DNA of 64,000 nucleotides from Paraspadella gotoi. Lineage: Eukaryota > Chaetognatha. The notes beneath the pieces were generated by a model. The model saw nothing but the letters and a program-made list of their open reading frames with translations. It had not been told where the DNA came from and ran no database searches. The stretch is taken from positions 12,216,263 to 12,280,262 of the forward strand of contig CM119264.1 in NCBI GenBank assembly GCA_051294375.1, given 5' to 3'. The position numbers were made by a program, and so were the translations under genes. The stretch's first letter is position 1, and every line of letters starts with the position of its first letter. Positions 1 through 17,548 of this stretch are shown piece after piece.

Positions 1-139
1 AAAATGATGCGCTCTTCTTTTTCTAAGGAGCTAAATATCTAACAAAAGAGCATGTTTCCGCGGAGAGAATACGGGAGGCCGTTTATTCAGGCGAGTCATT
101 TTCCATCTTGCTCCTAAATTTGATGTCCAACAAATTCAC

Positions 140-599
140 CTTGGATCGCGAGTGGCGGAGGAGCCCGGATCTCGATGCCTCTCCTCCATCATCATTCGGT
201 GTTGGATGTAAACGTCCAACGTGTCTTTCTCGACGACGTCTTTCGTCTTGTAGGACGGAAGAGCGTCTTGAATCACTTCGGCGAAGAGTTGCGCCTGTTG
301 AAAACGATTTTATTTTAAACGGTAGTCAATATCACATAAGCGTTCGTTACTTTGAAAATTCATCCACTCACGAATCTATTTGCGTTTCCCTCGATGGCCT
401 CCGCCAGATCGTCGTTACCATAGTCGACGATGTCTTGCAAATCGATGACGATCTCCACTTGCTCCCGGTGAGCCAACTTTACCATCTGGTCGTAGTACTT
501 AAAGTTTTTTCGACCTGTCCCATCGTCGGGAGAAGTGTACTCCTCCAGAAACTGACGGATCTTTTCTTTGTCGTCATCATAATCCCGACGACCCGACAT
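140..599 (-). CDS. MCM7: MCM7 replicative helicase subunit, N-terminal part (runs off window)
   Basis: This is the 5' end of the MCM7 subunit of the nuclear MCM2-7 helicase. Two coding exons are visible, 372-599 and 140-294, joined in phase 0 across a GTGAGT donor at 371. The next donor is at 139, so the remaining exons lie left of the window. The start is the ATG at 597-599. The reading frame extends a little upstream but only to a TTG. Exon 1 carries KFLEEY-like helical sequence and [13 protein letters not shown]. Exon 2 carries [14 protein letters not shown] and [15 protein letters not shown]. Both match the N-terminal A domain of animal MCM7. The Walker A/B ATPase region is outside the window. 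The PARPBP stop lies 188 bp upstream on the same strand, so the two genes are head to tail and close. Confidence 0.93.
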
Positions 600-787
600 T
601 TTCAAGATGGGACGCGATTAGTCAAACAACTTTGAAGAAAAAACAAGCAACGTAAAAGTAAACAATGACGAAAATAAAAAATATTGATCACAGTCAAGCT
701 TTATAAAATTTTATGGCGCCACCGTCCTCAAACTTTCAAAAAGATAATTGAAAATAACAGTTCTGGTTTCTTCATCAGCTCGTTTTT

Positions 788-3700
788 TCATTTAAAGAAC
801 GCGGAGAGTTTTCTTTGGCCTTCCACCAATGGAATTATCTTTCTCCGCGCCTTGGGTTTGTCTTTTTTCGCCAACTTGGGCGCTCTTGGGACGGGTTTGG
901 CTTTATCATCGTCAGGGACGAGGATCGAGTTTTTGTTTTCAAAATCGTCGTCGTCGTCTCTCGGTCGCTTGGCTCGCGAAGTCGTTTGCGTGTCGGCGCT
1001 TGCGGACTTCGTCGCTTCCCTCACCTCAGCCTCTTCAAACTTGGTTCGAGACATCATCAAGGTGGGCCCTTGTGCCGTCGCTGCCGGATCATTTTCGTCG
1101 TCCGCGAGGGGGGCGCAGGGCGGACTATCTGTCATGGCCCACGACCTCGCCGATTCGAACTTTCGGTTAAGCGGGTTACGTTCGCGAAGGACGGGGCTTT
1201 GATGCGACTGCGACGACAACTCTCGAGGCCGCTGGAGAGTTGGAGATTGCTCGACTTTGGGAGACTGAAATTGCGACCAGAGTGAAGGAAACCGAACCGG
1301 CGTCGCGGTCGACGAGTACGCGTCGTCGAGTATGCCACCTGTCGAGTTAAGCCATCAGTTGACTAGAGAACGAAAAGTGAATCCCAGAAAAAAAAATCAA
1401 TTACCCGCAGTCATAGTTTTATCGAATAAAGAAGCCCCAGCCTCTTCATCCATAATAAATTTCAAAAGTTCCTTCGTCTTCGATCCACAAACTCCTAGTT
1501 TTTTCTTCGTTTCATCGCCGCTCGATGGCAGCGATACATTTAAAATCGACTTATGCAGTTTAAAATGGCCGTGCTTGACAAGAATCATTTCCTAAACAAA
1601 CATTATCTAGAACATTACAAAAATCGAAAATTGTATTGTTCACATAAAATTTGCAAGTCGTTTCTTACTCTGATTTTCTTCGCAGCTTTCTCTACGCTGG
1701 TGATTCTTAATCGATTGTCGCGACTTTTGCAAATTGAATTTTTCAGAAGGTTAACGACTCTTATTAAACTTTTTTCAGGTTCCTTGTCTCCTTCTTCAAT
1801 TACGTTCTGACACTGAACATAAATTAATCAAGGAAACGGATAAGCTGACGTATTTCGAATCAGGACGTCGTTAAATTTGACAAACCTTTTCGATGAGATC
1901 AACGAGTTCGGAAAGACCCTTTACGTGAAGATTGAGAGGGCAATCAACTCCTGCTTGATAACCGTTTCCACCCAGCTTGATGCGAACAACAAATGAGCTT
2001 GCCGTCTGAAACATCGGCATGCCTTAAAAAAAAGGCGAAATACATAAACCAGTCTCCCGCGATCTTTTTAAGGGGACCCTATGATAAAAATGATATCATA
2101 AGCCTAAGGGTCTATTATCAAAGGAATTTGAATGGTGATAGTCATTTATTTTTCTTTGCACGGGAAAGTGGCAAAAAAATTCATATATCTTATTATAATG
2201 GAAACAAAATTTTATTAATTATAAAAAAAATATTTAGTTAATCTTACCTAAATATTTATATGATCTATTATTTTATTTTTGCATTAAAAAATATTTTTTA
2301 CTAAATTCCAAATTTTTATTTTCTATTGTACAAAGCTACAATTTTAGGTTTAAGCCTTATTAAACCAAGGCTTTACAGGACAAATATTTTTTTTATTTTT
2401 ATATTCACTTAAAAGCAGAAAAATCAAACCTAAATTCTATTCTTATAAAAACAAAACTATAATAACCATTAATTAATATTCATCCCTTAAACATATTATT
2501 AAGCTATATTGATTCCTAGTTATAACAATTAAAAATTTAATAAAAGTACAGAACCTTTTTTTTAATAATTACATTACTTCAGAGGGTTTTATTTTTATCC
2601 TATTAACAAAATCATTTAAAAAGAAAATTTAAATAAAATCAGTTGATACCTTAAATTTTGATTCATTCTTATTTTTTTTTTTTTATAAATTGTTGTGATA
2701 AAAGCTGAATATCTTTTTAAAATTCGATCTTACCCTTTTTAAGAAAAAAAATTTAAAATTTGAAAAATTTTTTTCTTACCGATTTTTTAGAGAAAATTAA
2801 GCTAGATGATTATATCGGGTTTTTTAACTACTTTCCCAAATGATTATAGAAGAAAGAATCATATGGTCAGAACCAGCTTAAGTTAAAGGGTCAAACTTAT
2901 ACTTTCAGCTTTTTAGCCCCCCTGGTAACTTGGTCCCCTTAAAGCCATATAAATTTTATCAATCATTATTCTAGTACTCGTTTATTTACCAAGTGAATTT
3001 TTTTTTCTTTTTCGACAGAGATTCCACTCACCTTTGCTCTCCGCCTCGTGTCTTAAGTCGGTAAAAGCGTTGTGGTCAAGACCACGAGAGGGCGTGTCGA
3101 TGCAGCGAGCTAGCGCGAGTTCGTCCCGTGAATTAAGGACGAGACGCAAATAGGCGAAAAATACGCGGCGCGAAAAGGATTCGGTAGAGGAAACGGGAGA
3201 GGCAAAAGAATGTTGGAGGGGGGAGCTGTGGGGAGAATTTCGGCGTAAAAACCGCTTTAATATAATCTTCCCAACGACTTTAAAAAAAATAAATTAGCTT
3301 ACTGCCTCAGTCGGGGCGACGATCTTTGCGGTGTAACATATTTGGGACGAGGATGACTCTCAGAACTTTCAAGAATCGATTTCGGTCTTCCCGGGGTCTT
3401 GGGCGTCCCTTCCAAGGTCGTTTTTCGGTTTCCCTCAGCGTCTACCGTCAGCGCCACTTTTTTTTTCCAATCGTCGGCGGACAAAGTCGCAGCCGTTCCG
3501 TCCTTATGATGCTCCAAGGACTCAGCACCGTCGACGAGGACTCGAAGAGCGGAGTTCCCGAATTCGGTTCCCATCAAATCGCCAATCGCCTCCGATTCTA
3601 TCACCACGCAGAGGCGGCGAAAAAGAGAATCGATATGGTCGTCATTGTTAGTCAGGCTCGAACGAACCAGAGACAGTATGCTAAAAACGTCGGCCATCTT

Positions 3701-4123
3701 GCATCTTTTAACAAAATCCTCGTAAAATTCAGAGACGGGGTCGGCGTCAACGGGTGTCTCACGCTCGGAAAGCTTCAATGCCAGTCGGCTATAAAAGGAG
3801 AGGGTGGGGGTGACGCGAAGGTCTTCGCTCTCAGATCGTTCCTGCGCCATCTTGAGGACCGTGAGGGAATCCTCTTTCGGAAGAATGGTCATCCAAGGAT
3901 ACTGAGGTTCGTGGGCCAACCGGGCCAAACGAACAAATAGCTGGCCGAGAGAAACGGTGACGAATTTAGTTGGGTCGTCTGTTTTAAATCCATTTGCGCG
4001 AAGAAGGTCATATTCGTCCTTCGCAGACGTTAAGTATACAAAAAGCTCATCCGGAGAGTTTTTAACCATTGGGTCAATGTAGCCAGCCTTTTCAAACAGA
4101 ACGAGTTTCTTAAACTTTCCCAT
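788..4123 (-). CDS. PARPBP: PCNA-interacting partner (PARI), UvrD-like anti-recombinase
   Basis: Six exons (3303-4123, 3032-3225, 1886-2022, 1669-1812, 1405-1591, 788-1338) give a 677-residue protein with consistent phases. Known PARI is a catalytically inert UvrD-like helicase that binds SUMO-PCNA and RAD51 and restrains recombination at forks. Supporting motifs, in order, are FVTVSLGQLFVRL (exon 1), YLRLVLNSRDELALARCI and GLDHNAFTDLRHEA (exon 2), RIKLGGNGYQ and LHVKGLSELVDLIEK (exon 3), and LGVCGSKTKELLKFIMDEEA (exon 5). The last residues form a textbook PIP box, QRKLSAFF followed by one Lys, at residues 669-676, the same place as in human PARI. The linker before it is basic and low in complexity. 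Intron 3 (2023-3031) is long, AT-rich and shows no gene. The ATG at 4121-4123 opens the frame. Confidence 0.9.
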
Positions 4124-4564
4124 TATCTAACATCGACTCCTATTTCAATATAAAAAGTGGTTCAAAATTATTTGAAATCTTAAATCGTTCGTTCCAGAAT
4201 ACTGGACGTAAAAAAGGCACAAAAATTGATTTAATTTACAGTAAAGACTATTAACGCGTCCGCGCAAGGCACGTGAGATGTAATTAGTAAAAATTACAAG
4301 GAATGTTATTGTTTCATAGTATCTCGCCCTTTTTTAATCTAAACATTAAAATTACTAAACTGTCTGACCAGATCCACCCCCCAAATTTGTTTCTTTATTT
4401 TTTTTTGGTTACGTATATATCAGATCTAAAGCTACGAACGACTGAGACCCTAACGATAATTCAGCTTAACTCCTATCACCTTGTTGCTAAAAATTGTTTT
4501 CGTAACTGCCCTAATCCAAAATCATGCAAGACTTGAAAAGCGCCAAGATGAGCTAATTAGCATC

Positions 4565-5262
<698 letters not shown>

Positions 5263-5698
5263 TCAGTTATTATTGAGAGATTAAAATTATTTCTCTTTCT
5301 CCCCTTTTAATTCTGCCAATAAATTGCCAAGTAGTGATCGTTGGAAGAATTGCAAAGTTTTTATTAAAGGATGTCAATAATTATGTGACATTAAAAATTA
5401 AAAAAAACAAAATTAGTAGTTTTTACTTTACAAATTAAATAGGCCGTATTCTAAACAATCTTGCATCTCAAAATTTGTAGGCTTGTCTTAAACCATTTAC
5501 TATATAGTCACAAAGTCACACATATCGTGGCTATTAAAATAGCCTTTGGTCTAGTTCGCAAAATAATTACTACTTTGTCAAATGGAGGGATACTGGAAAA
5601 GTCTAGAATGACGATTGGGCAAGATGAAGGAATGGAATCGGAAGCGGGATAGTATGTTGAATGGGGGATAGAGTTAAGAATAGCGATTTAGAAATGTT

Positions 5699-6204
5699 TT
5701 AAGAAGCTGGCGCTTCAGGGGTGAGGTTTATTCTCGGCAAAACCGGTAATATAAGATTGCCAAAGGAAGAGTCTTGCGGGACGAAAAAGCCGACGGAATT
5801 AGTGTTAGCCGCCTGAGGAAAACGGGACATTCAATGAGAAGTCTCATTACTGAGATTAGAAATTATATCTTTCATCAACCTGCAACGCTTCAGCGACCCT
5901 GGCGTTTCTCCTAGCATCGGTGGCGTCGAGACCATGTCCCATGAGCGCAGGAGTGCCAAGTCTTGAGTTCGTGCTAAAATAAATATGTTTTAAAATTACG
6001 AATCCGAAAAAATACGAAACATATTACTTGTACTGGTAATCGTCTGTTCCCTACTCACTTTAGAGGGTTAGCCATTAATGGAGGCACTGCGATTGACGCC
6101 GCAGATGTTGGAGCCCCGCCTCCACCTTGAGAAAGCAAGATCTGTTTGTGTTGCGCCAGCTCCTCCAGCAATCGTCTATTTTGTTTCTCTTGAGCAGACG
6201 ACAT
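5699..6204 (-). CDS. INIP: SOSS complex subunit C (INIP)
   Basis: Three exons (6059-6204, 5880-5973, 5699-5812) give 117 residues, close to the 104 of human INIP. INIP joins INTS3 and an hSSB protein in the SOSS complex, which binds single-stranded DNA at double-strand breaks in the nucleus. The decisive evidence is the C-terminal segment FFVPQDSSFGNLILPVLPRI in the last exon, which matches the conserved INIP tail. The N-terminal exon encodes a short charged helix (RRLLEELAQHKQILLS) followed by a Gly/Ala/Pro linker, also typical. The start is the ATG at 6202-6204. A region with a decayed retroelement lies upstream, so the promoter is likely in 6205-6420. Confidence 0.9.
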
Positions 6205-6421
6205 CGTTAAATATCAGAAATTGTTAAAAGGTTCGGAGGTGTCCTTACACTTTTTTTCGTTTTTTTTACTGAAATTAAAACAAAGCACACAAATAATTGC
6301 GGGAATGGTTGCAAAAAATTTATACCATATTAACAAAAAAAACAAACCAAAAAAAATTTCAAAAAAGAATAGATCAGGGGAAAAAGTCAAGTAATTCCAT
6401 CCACGTGATGCGGCAACTCAA

Positions 6422-6985
6422 TCACGGGACTTCGCAGACTTCCGCAAGGTTTGCCCTCTCACACGAGCAATCTCGGGAGAAGGCAGACAGTCTCTCAAAG
6501 AAGTGCTTTGACGTTTTGCCGAGGTCTAGACCTGTATTTGTTGATTGGAGTTTGGCGAAATCTTTATGGTTTGAGAGCGCAAAGGTGATGACAAGCAAAG
6601 GGATGAAACCAACATCGGTAAGTAGTTTGCCCTCGTACTGTTACATCAAAAACTATTGTGGTCTTGTTTCTGCATCTTTTCCACCAACGGAATCTGTGAA
6701 ATCTCCTGGCCGAGAGATATCATCCCTCAGATTTCTCTTCTTTGGCGGGCGCAAGGAGGGCTGCTGAAGCAGTCGAGACAATTGCATCCCGAAGGAGGTT
6801 GTGACGGCGAATTTTGTCTCCGGTAGAGGAGCAAGCGGAAATGGTGTGGTCTCCGTAAATGTTAGAGGGTCTGTCGCAGGAAAGGCAGGGACCAGGAGCT
6901 GGTATTTCACTGCCAAGATGAAGGATTTGGGTGGTAGGCGCAAGCCAAGAGCATAAGGGACGGCAGTGAGGAGGTCACCGGTTCT
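6422..6985 (-). pseudogene. Decayed non-LTR retrotransposon ORF2 C-terminal region
   Basis: Reading the minus strand in shifting frames recovers consecutive pieces of the C-terminal part of a retrotransposon polyprotein. They are a DLLTAVPYALGLRLPP-like segment, a Cys/His knuckle (CLSCDRP, then GDHTISAC, then RRHNLLRDA), a segment ISRPGDFTDSVGGKDA, and a final helix-rich stretch with GFIPLLVITFALSN and HFFERLSAF. This order matches the region after the reverse transcriptase in several animal LINE families, where a zinc knuckle precedes a restriction-like nuclease segment. At least two frameshifts and several stops separate the pieces, so it is dead. No reverse transcriptase core is present, as expected for a 5'-truncated copy. 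The family cannot be named from this fragment. Confidence 0.65.
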
Positions 6986-7088
6986 GGGCAGACAAACTGA
7001 TTGGAGAACGGCTCGAAAGCGCTCATCTCACCTTTGACGTATTCAGTTCTTACACTGAATCAGCACGTCATTTTTATTTATGAAAAGA

Positions 7089-9665
7089 TTACGAGCAAAA
7101 ATACTTTTTTCCAGTCAAAAAAATTATCGAAGCGCGCCATCCGGCATGGACAAGCGCTTCGTTCGAGGGACAACGCTTAGTAGCAGAAAACAATTGAGCA
7201 CGAGGACAGAAATCGACGCCGAACAAATCCTGTGAAAAATCGTCCATATTGAGAGGCGTAGCCTGTTTAGGATAGATGTCCTGCATATCAGTAACGTTTA
7301 AATCCCAGTAAAGGAATTCTTTCAAAATTCCTTTGGTAAATTCAGAGTCGAAAACAAAGACGATTTTCGAGGGAAAAACTTTTCTCAAATCAGCAATGGC
7401 CGAGGCGAACCAACGTTTTTCTTTAGTTGGCAGAAAGATTATTTCCTCTTCAGTTCTAAGAATTATCATGTCCAATTCTCCCTCCTCAAACGCCAGTGAA
7501 GGAGTTAAGTGACAGCACAGAGCCACCGAACTGCCCATTCCTCGCAGTACGCGTCGAAAAAGTTTATGGCTTGCCCCGTCTTCCACGTAGATTTTTTGTA
7601 GGGAGTCCGAATGGTAGAGTTTCCCAAGACAACTGCAACTTTCCCGCATGGGAGAGACCGTTTCGTCAGTCGACATATCATGCTTAGCCGGAAAATTTTT
7701 TTTTAAAAAGGGCGAGAAATTAGTGCTTAGCCGATCGGTAATGTCCTTCAGGGCAAATGGCGATTCTTCACATTCCAACAAACTAATCAAATCGGAGTAT
7801 TCTACTTTACCGTTCGCAAACTCTTGAGTCAAGAGATCGATAGTTTTCGTTAAGTCCGGTTGGGTCATCTCATCAAAGTGAACTGAACCAAAATGACGAC
7901 GGAATTTTTTCACGAATGCCGCTATTCGAGGTTTGGAAAACGTGGTCGAATTTTTTCTTTTTTCTAAATAGTGATCAGGAAAAATTACAAGCTTTTTGAA
8001 GGAGTCTCTGATATCTATGTTCGATTTATTGAACAAATTTGAAACGAAATTAAGTATTTCCTGTGCCTTCTCTTCAGACATTACATTAAAAAATTTTGTC
8101 AGTTTTGAAACACGAGTATCAGGCCATAGGAAGAAATCCAAGACTATCATAGGATTGATGTCAAAGCAATCAAGCAGTATAGCCGCAGACAAATAACGGG
8201 AATGAACCGCATACGAGTGGATAAGACACCAAACAAAGTCTTCTTTCTCTATCAAAGGAATTTGTTTCACCATTTCACGTGAAACAGCCAATGTCTTCAA
8301 GGAAGAGCCTTCGCGGCGTAAATGACTAAGAATATGAAGAAAATGAGACCGCAACTTTTCACCAGGTTGCTTTCGTGATAAAGTCTTAATAATAAGTGGC
8401 AAAGACTCAACTGTTGCCCTTTTCATCAAATCATCGGCCAATTGGTCACGATTGCAAAGATGAAGCTCAATTTCTGCGATTAAAGAACTTTCGTAGGGGA
8501 CTCTCCGTGGCTCAAAATAGGAAAGCGTCTTTTTAGGAATAGAGTTTTCAATCGTTTCTCCCCTCTCAAGGGATCTCTTGGTTCCAAGAGATTTCCCTTC
8601 ACCAGACTCGTTCCAATCGGACAATGACGGAGTGCCGAGTCGATGCTCCTGATGCCACGATAATTTCAGTTTGTCATAATTATTTTTCACTTCTTCCCTT
8701 CTTTTCTTTTCCGCTTGGAGAAAACTTTCGTATTTGCTCCTTATGAACCGGGCCGATTCTCTCTCTTGCAGACCTTGATCAATAATTTCCTCGTGCTTGG
8801 TAATCAGCGTGCAAGTGAGAAACGGTCGGGGGTTTCCTACTTGAGGATCAGTCCTGCAGATCTGGATGAAGTCACCTTGGTCGACCCCGGCGTCGGAGCA
8901 AACTTCTTCTAAGCATATCAAAGATATGGCGGCTTTGGCGGCAGCGTAAGCGAGCTTCAGGGTCGTCATCCTGTGGAACAACGGCGCGTCCTTTTTTTTC
9001 TGGGTGCAGGTCCAATCGCAATTCCCGGTTTTAAACTTGGAAGCCGTGTCGATAGTAGCGTCGAGTCGGGCGCTGGCGAAACAGCCACGTAGGTCGACGC
9101 AGCCGAACTCTTCCTCCGATGAATTCCGCGATTCACAGCCCTGAATCGAGCGCAGCCAATCGAGAGTTTCTCGATCGCCAGCGGCCAAGAATCTCCGGTA
9201 TTTGACAGTGTTGAGGATCTCCACGTATTTGCAAGAATCGATGACGTCGTTGCCGAAACCGAAGCGCTTGAGAACGGCCACTATCTTTTCCTCGACGTTG
9301 AGGCCGACGAAAACGACCTTTGGATACGACAGGAGTTTGTTGAAGTGAATGGGGACCTTCGTGTCAATAAGAATTTTGTTTAACTGAAAGACGTAGCAGT
9401 GGCATTTGCCTTTGGTTCTCAGAAACAACTGGAGCACATCGAGGTCTCCTTCGAAGGCGATGCCGAAATATTTAAAGTCTTGGATTTCCTTGAGAGATTT
9501 AAGGATGGCGAAAGAGTATTGGTTTGCTTGGTAACTCGAGTCCGCGTAGGATATTTTGTCGTGTCCGAGTTCGAAGACATCGAGGCGCCTTTTCTCCGAG
9601 TCAAAGGTCGCGTCTTCGGCTTTTAACTTCATGTCGTCTCGCACTTTACTCCATAGAATCTCCAT
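7089..9665 (-). CDS. MUT-7/EXD-like protein with two degenerate 3'-5' exonuclease folds
   Basis: This is a single uninterrupted ORF of 858 residues in an otherwise intron-rich region. The frame opens further up with a GTG, but the first ATG is at 9663-9665. Residues about 45-280 look like a DEDD exonuclease fold: strand FKYFGIAFEGD where Exo I should be, VVFVGLNVEEKIVAVLKRFG at Exo II, and LKLAYAAAKAAISLICLEE at Exo III. A charged linker and an all-helical middle (about 400-650) follow. A second similar fold occupies about 690-858 (ELDMIILRTEEEIIFLP; KIVFVFDSEFTKGIL; EALVHAGWRAS). The acidic metal ligands are mostly absent in both, so catalysis is doubtful. The architecture recalls MUT-7/EXD1/EXD3 proteins of small-RNA pathways. 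That link is inference from fold pattern only. No introns suggests retrocopy origin or ancestral loss. Confidence 0.6.
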   Translation of the reverse strand: MEILWSKVRDDMKLKAEDATFDSEKRRLDVFELGHDKISYADSSYQANQYSFAILKSLKEIQDFKYFGIAFEGDLDVLQLFLRTKGKCHCYVFQLNKILIDTKVPIHFNKLLSYPKVVFVGLNVEEKIVAVLKRFGFGNDVIDSCKYVEILNTVKYRRFLAAGDRETLDWLRSIQGCESRNSSEEEFGCVDLRGCFASARLDATIDTASKFKTGNCDWTCTQKKKDAPLFHRMTTLKLAYAAAKAAISLICLEEVCSDAGVDQGDFIQICRTDPQVGNPRPFLTCTLITKHEEIIDQGLQERESARFIRSKYESFLQAEKKRREEVKNNYDKLKLSWHQEHRLGTPSLSDWNESGEGKSLGTKRSLERGETIENSIPKKTLSYFEPRRVPYESSLIAEIELHLCNRDQLADDLMKRATVESLPLIIKTLSRKQPGEKLRSHFLHILSHLRREGSSLKTLAVSREMVKQIPLIEKEDFVWCLIHSYAVHSRYLSAAILLDCFDINPMIVLDFFLWPDTRVSKLTKFFNVMSEEKAQEILNFVSNLFNKSNIDIRDSFKKLVIFPDHYLEKRKNSTTFSKPRIAAFVKKFRRHFGSVHFDEMTQPDLTKTIDLLTQEFANGKVEYSDLISLLECEESPFALKDITDRLSTNFSPFLKKNFPAKHDMSTDETVSPMRESCSCLGKLYHSDSLQKIYVEDGASHKLFRRVLRGMGSSVALCCHLTPSLAFEEGELDMIILRTEEEIIFLPTKEKRWFASAIADLRKVFPSKIVFVFDSEFTKGILKEFLYWDLNVTDMQDIYPKQATPLNMDDFSQDLFGVDFCPRAQLFSATKRCPSNEALVHAGWRASIIFLTGKKYFCS

Positions 9666-9912
9666 TATTGTTTTTGATTTTTCACAAACCACGACCTTAA
9701 ACCGATCACTAATTCAAGTTCCTCTTTACATTAATACAAATATTTAGAAAAGCGGTATGTTATTTTTAAAAAAGAATGAAATATAATCGGTGCACTTGAT
9801 TAGAAATTTGAATAGAATAGACTACGTAGCACAGTTTACTTTAAACTGCCAAATTTTCTCCGTGTTGTTTCTTTTTGCAAAGTGACAACGAAAAAAAAGG
9901 AGTAGTCTTTGT

Positions 9913-10064
9913 TTATTTTGGAACTTTGTTCGGCGGGAGAGTCTGAATCAGAGGCCTTTCATCCGCATTCAAAATCGTCGAACAAAAGGCGGAGAGCGTA
10001 TGAGGCTGACGAATTCGCTCAATCATAACAGCTGTGCTGTCGCCTGTCAGAGACGCTTCTTAAT
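9913..10064 (-). CDS. Possible orphan terminal exon
   Basis: A GC-richer block on the minus strand reads as a clean coding-like segment, TGDSTAVMIERIRQPHTL, continuing to ILNADERPLIQTLPP and a TAA at 9913-9915. AG acceptors precede it near 10063 and 10045, consistent with a phase-1 terminal exon. Read alone from the ATG at 10024-10026 it would be a 37-residue peptide. I could not find matching upstream exons before the PRPF40 stop at 11096, and a TIR element has inserted immediately upstream. It may be the surviving end of a gene broken by that insertion, or chance. Confidence 0.25.
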
Positions 10065-10070
10065 GAAATA

Positions 10071-10729
10071 CAGAAGTCTTCATATTATAAAATGAGGTAC
10101 CCCTTGTTTGTGACCAGAATCTGTTCCCACCAAACTACCGGATCGAATTTCATTTTACATTTAGAGTTCTAATGACGATATAAATGGAACAATCGAGGCG
10201 AATTTTAATATTCAACCCCTGACAAGAGATACAGGGCCCTGGGGGGCCAAAAAAGGCAAATTTTTTTCCCCATTTTTAAAATTTTTTTAGTAGAATAGGG
10301 CTCATCGATGTCTTAAACATAAAAAAATATTTTTTAAAACTAAAATTAATAATTTTTTTTCCTAATTAATGGGTGTTTAAGATGCTAGGTTCATCGTTTT
10401 TCTCTCTATTTTCCCGAATTTCCTGACGAGAACCGCTGATGTTCATGAAGCTGAAACTTAAGGTAAACTAATATTTTTGTGGAATAAATACGTTTTTGTG
10501 GAAGAGTAAACGTCTGGGCAACTGTTCAAAACAAAAAAAATTTAAAAAATTGAAAATAATTTATGACCATTTTTTGCCCCTATGGGTGAGCCCTATCGCC
10601 TCGATTTCTAATTGTATTCATATCGGGATCGTTCATAACAAAGTTCATTAAAATCTATTCAATAGTTTTCTCGGAACTTGTTCTGGTCATAAAAAAGGGG
10701 TACCTCATTTTATAATATGAAGCCTTCTG
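10071..10729. mobile_element. Non-autonomous TIR element with TA target duplication
   Basis: The termini are inverted copies: CAGAAGTCTTCATATTATAA onward at the left, and its complement with one small indel at the right. The similarity runs on for more than 100 bp with indels and includes AAATGAGGTACCCCTT and TGACCAGAA. Both ends are flanked by TA (10069-10070 and 10730-10731), as Tc1/mariner-class elements leave. It is 659 bp, AT-rich and has no ORF, so it is MITE-like. It sits between the EXD-like gene and PRPF40. The rest of 9666-11095 shows only the possible exon listed separately. Confidence 0.75.
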
Positions 10730-11095
10730 TAGAATGTATGAGTGAAAATGTATGAAATCAAGGGTCAAGTAAAACGGAAAATACCTGGTTGTAATAAAAG
10801 TCATGACAAATCTCACTTATTCTAAAATCAGAATTAATACAAATAGCTGAATTAAAAAGATTTCTTATTGACTGTGAAGCTAGGAGAAACAGTACCAGAG
10901 TGAAAAAATACAATGAATACGTCTAATAAAATCGCCGCTAATTAATTTGAAAAAACGGAAAACTAACAAAAAATGGCACGGATTTAAATTTTCTGGGACG
11001 CCGAGATCGCCAGTCTTTTTTTATTTTGGCAGAATAACTGACTGAAAATATATAAGTTTGAGTGACAGTTAAAACTTTCCTCCAAAAAACTCCAC

Positions 11096-17497
<6,402 letters not shown>

Positions 17498-17548
17498 CGT
17501 GCGGTATTAGTAGTAAAATTTTATTAATGTTTTCTAAAAATAAAATCG
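17498..17548 (-). promoter_or_regulatory. 51-bp intercistronic gap with acceptor-like AG and AATAAA
   Basis: On the minus strand the JMJD4 TGA is followed at once by CGATTTTATTTTTAG, a good 3' splice acceptor whose AG is at 17534-17535, 36 nt before the PRPF40 ATG. An AATAAA follows the AG at about 17522-17527. No room exists for a conventional terminator plus promoter. The layout resembles operon intercistronic regions processed by spliced-leader trans-splicing in other animals. That process is inferred here, not shown. Confidence 0.45.

Noticed and set aside
108-635. Plus-strand open frame of 175 codons
   Set aside because: Antisense to MCM7 exons 1-2, which match a known protein on the minus strand.
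1993-2241. Plus-strand open frame over PARPBP exon 3 and intron 3
   Set aside because: Overlaps a confident minus-strand exon and continues into AT-rich intron with no protein-like composition.
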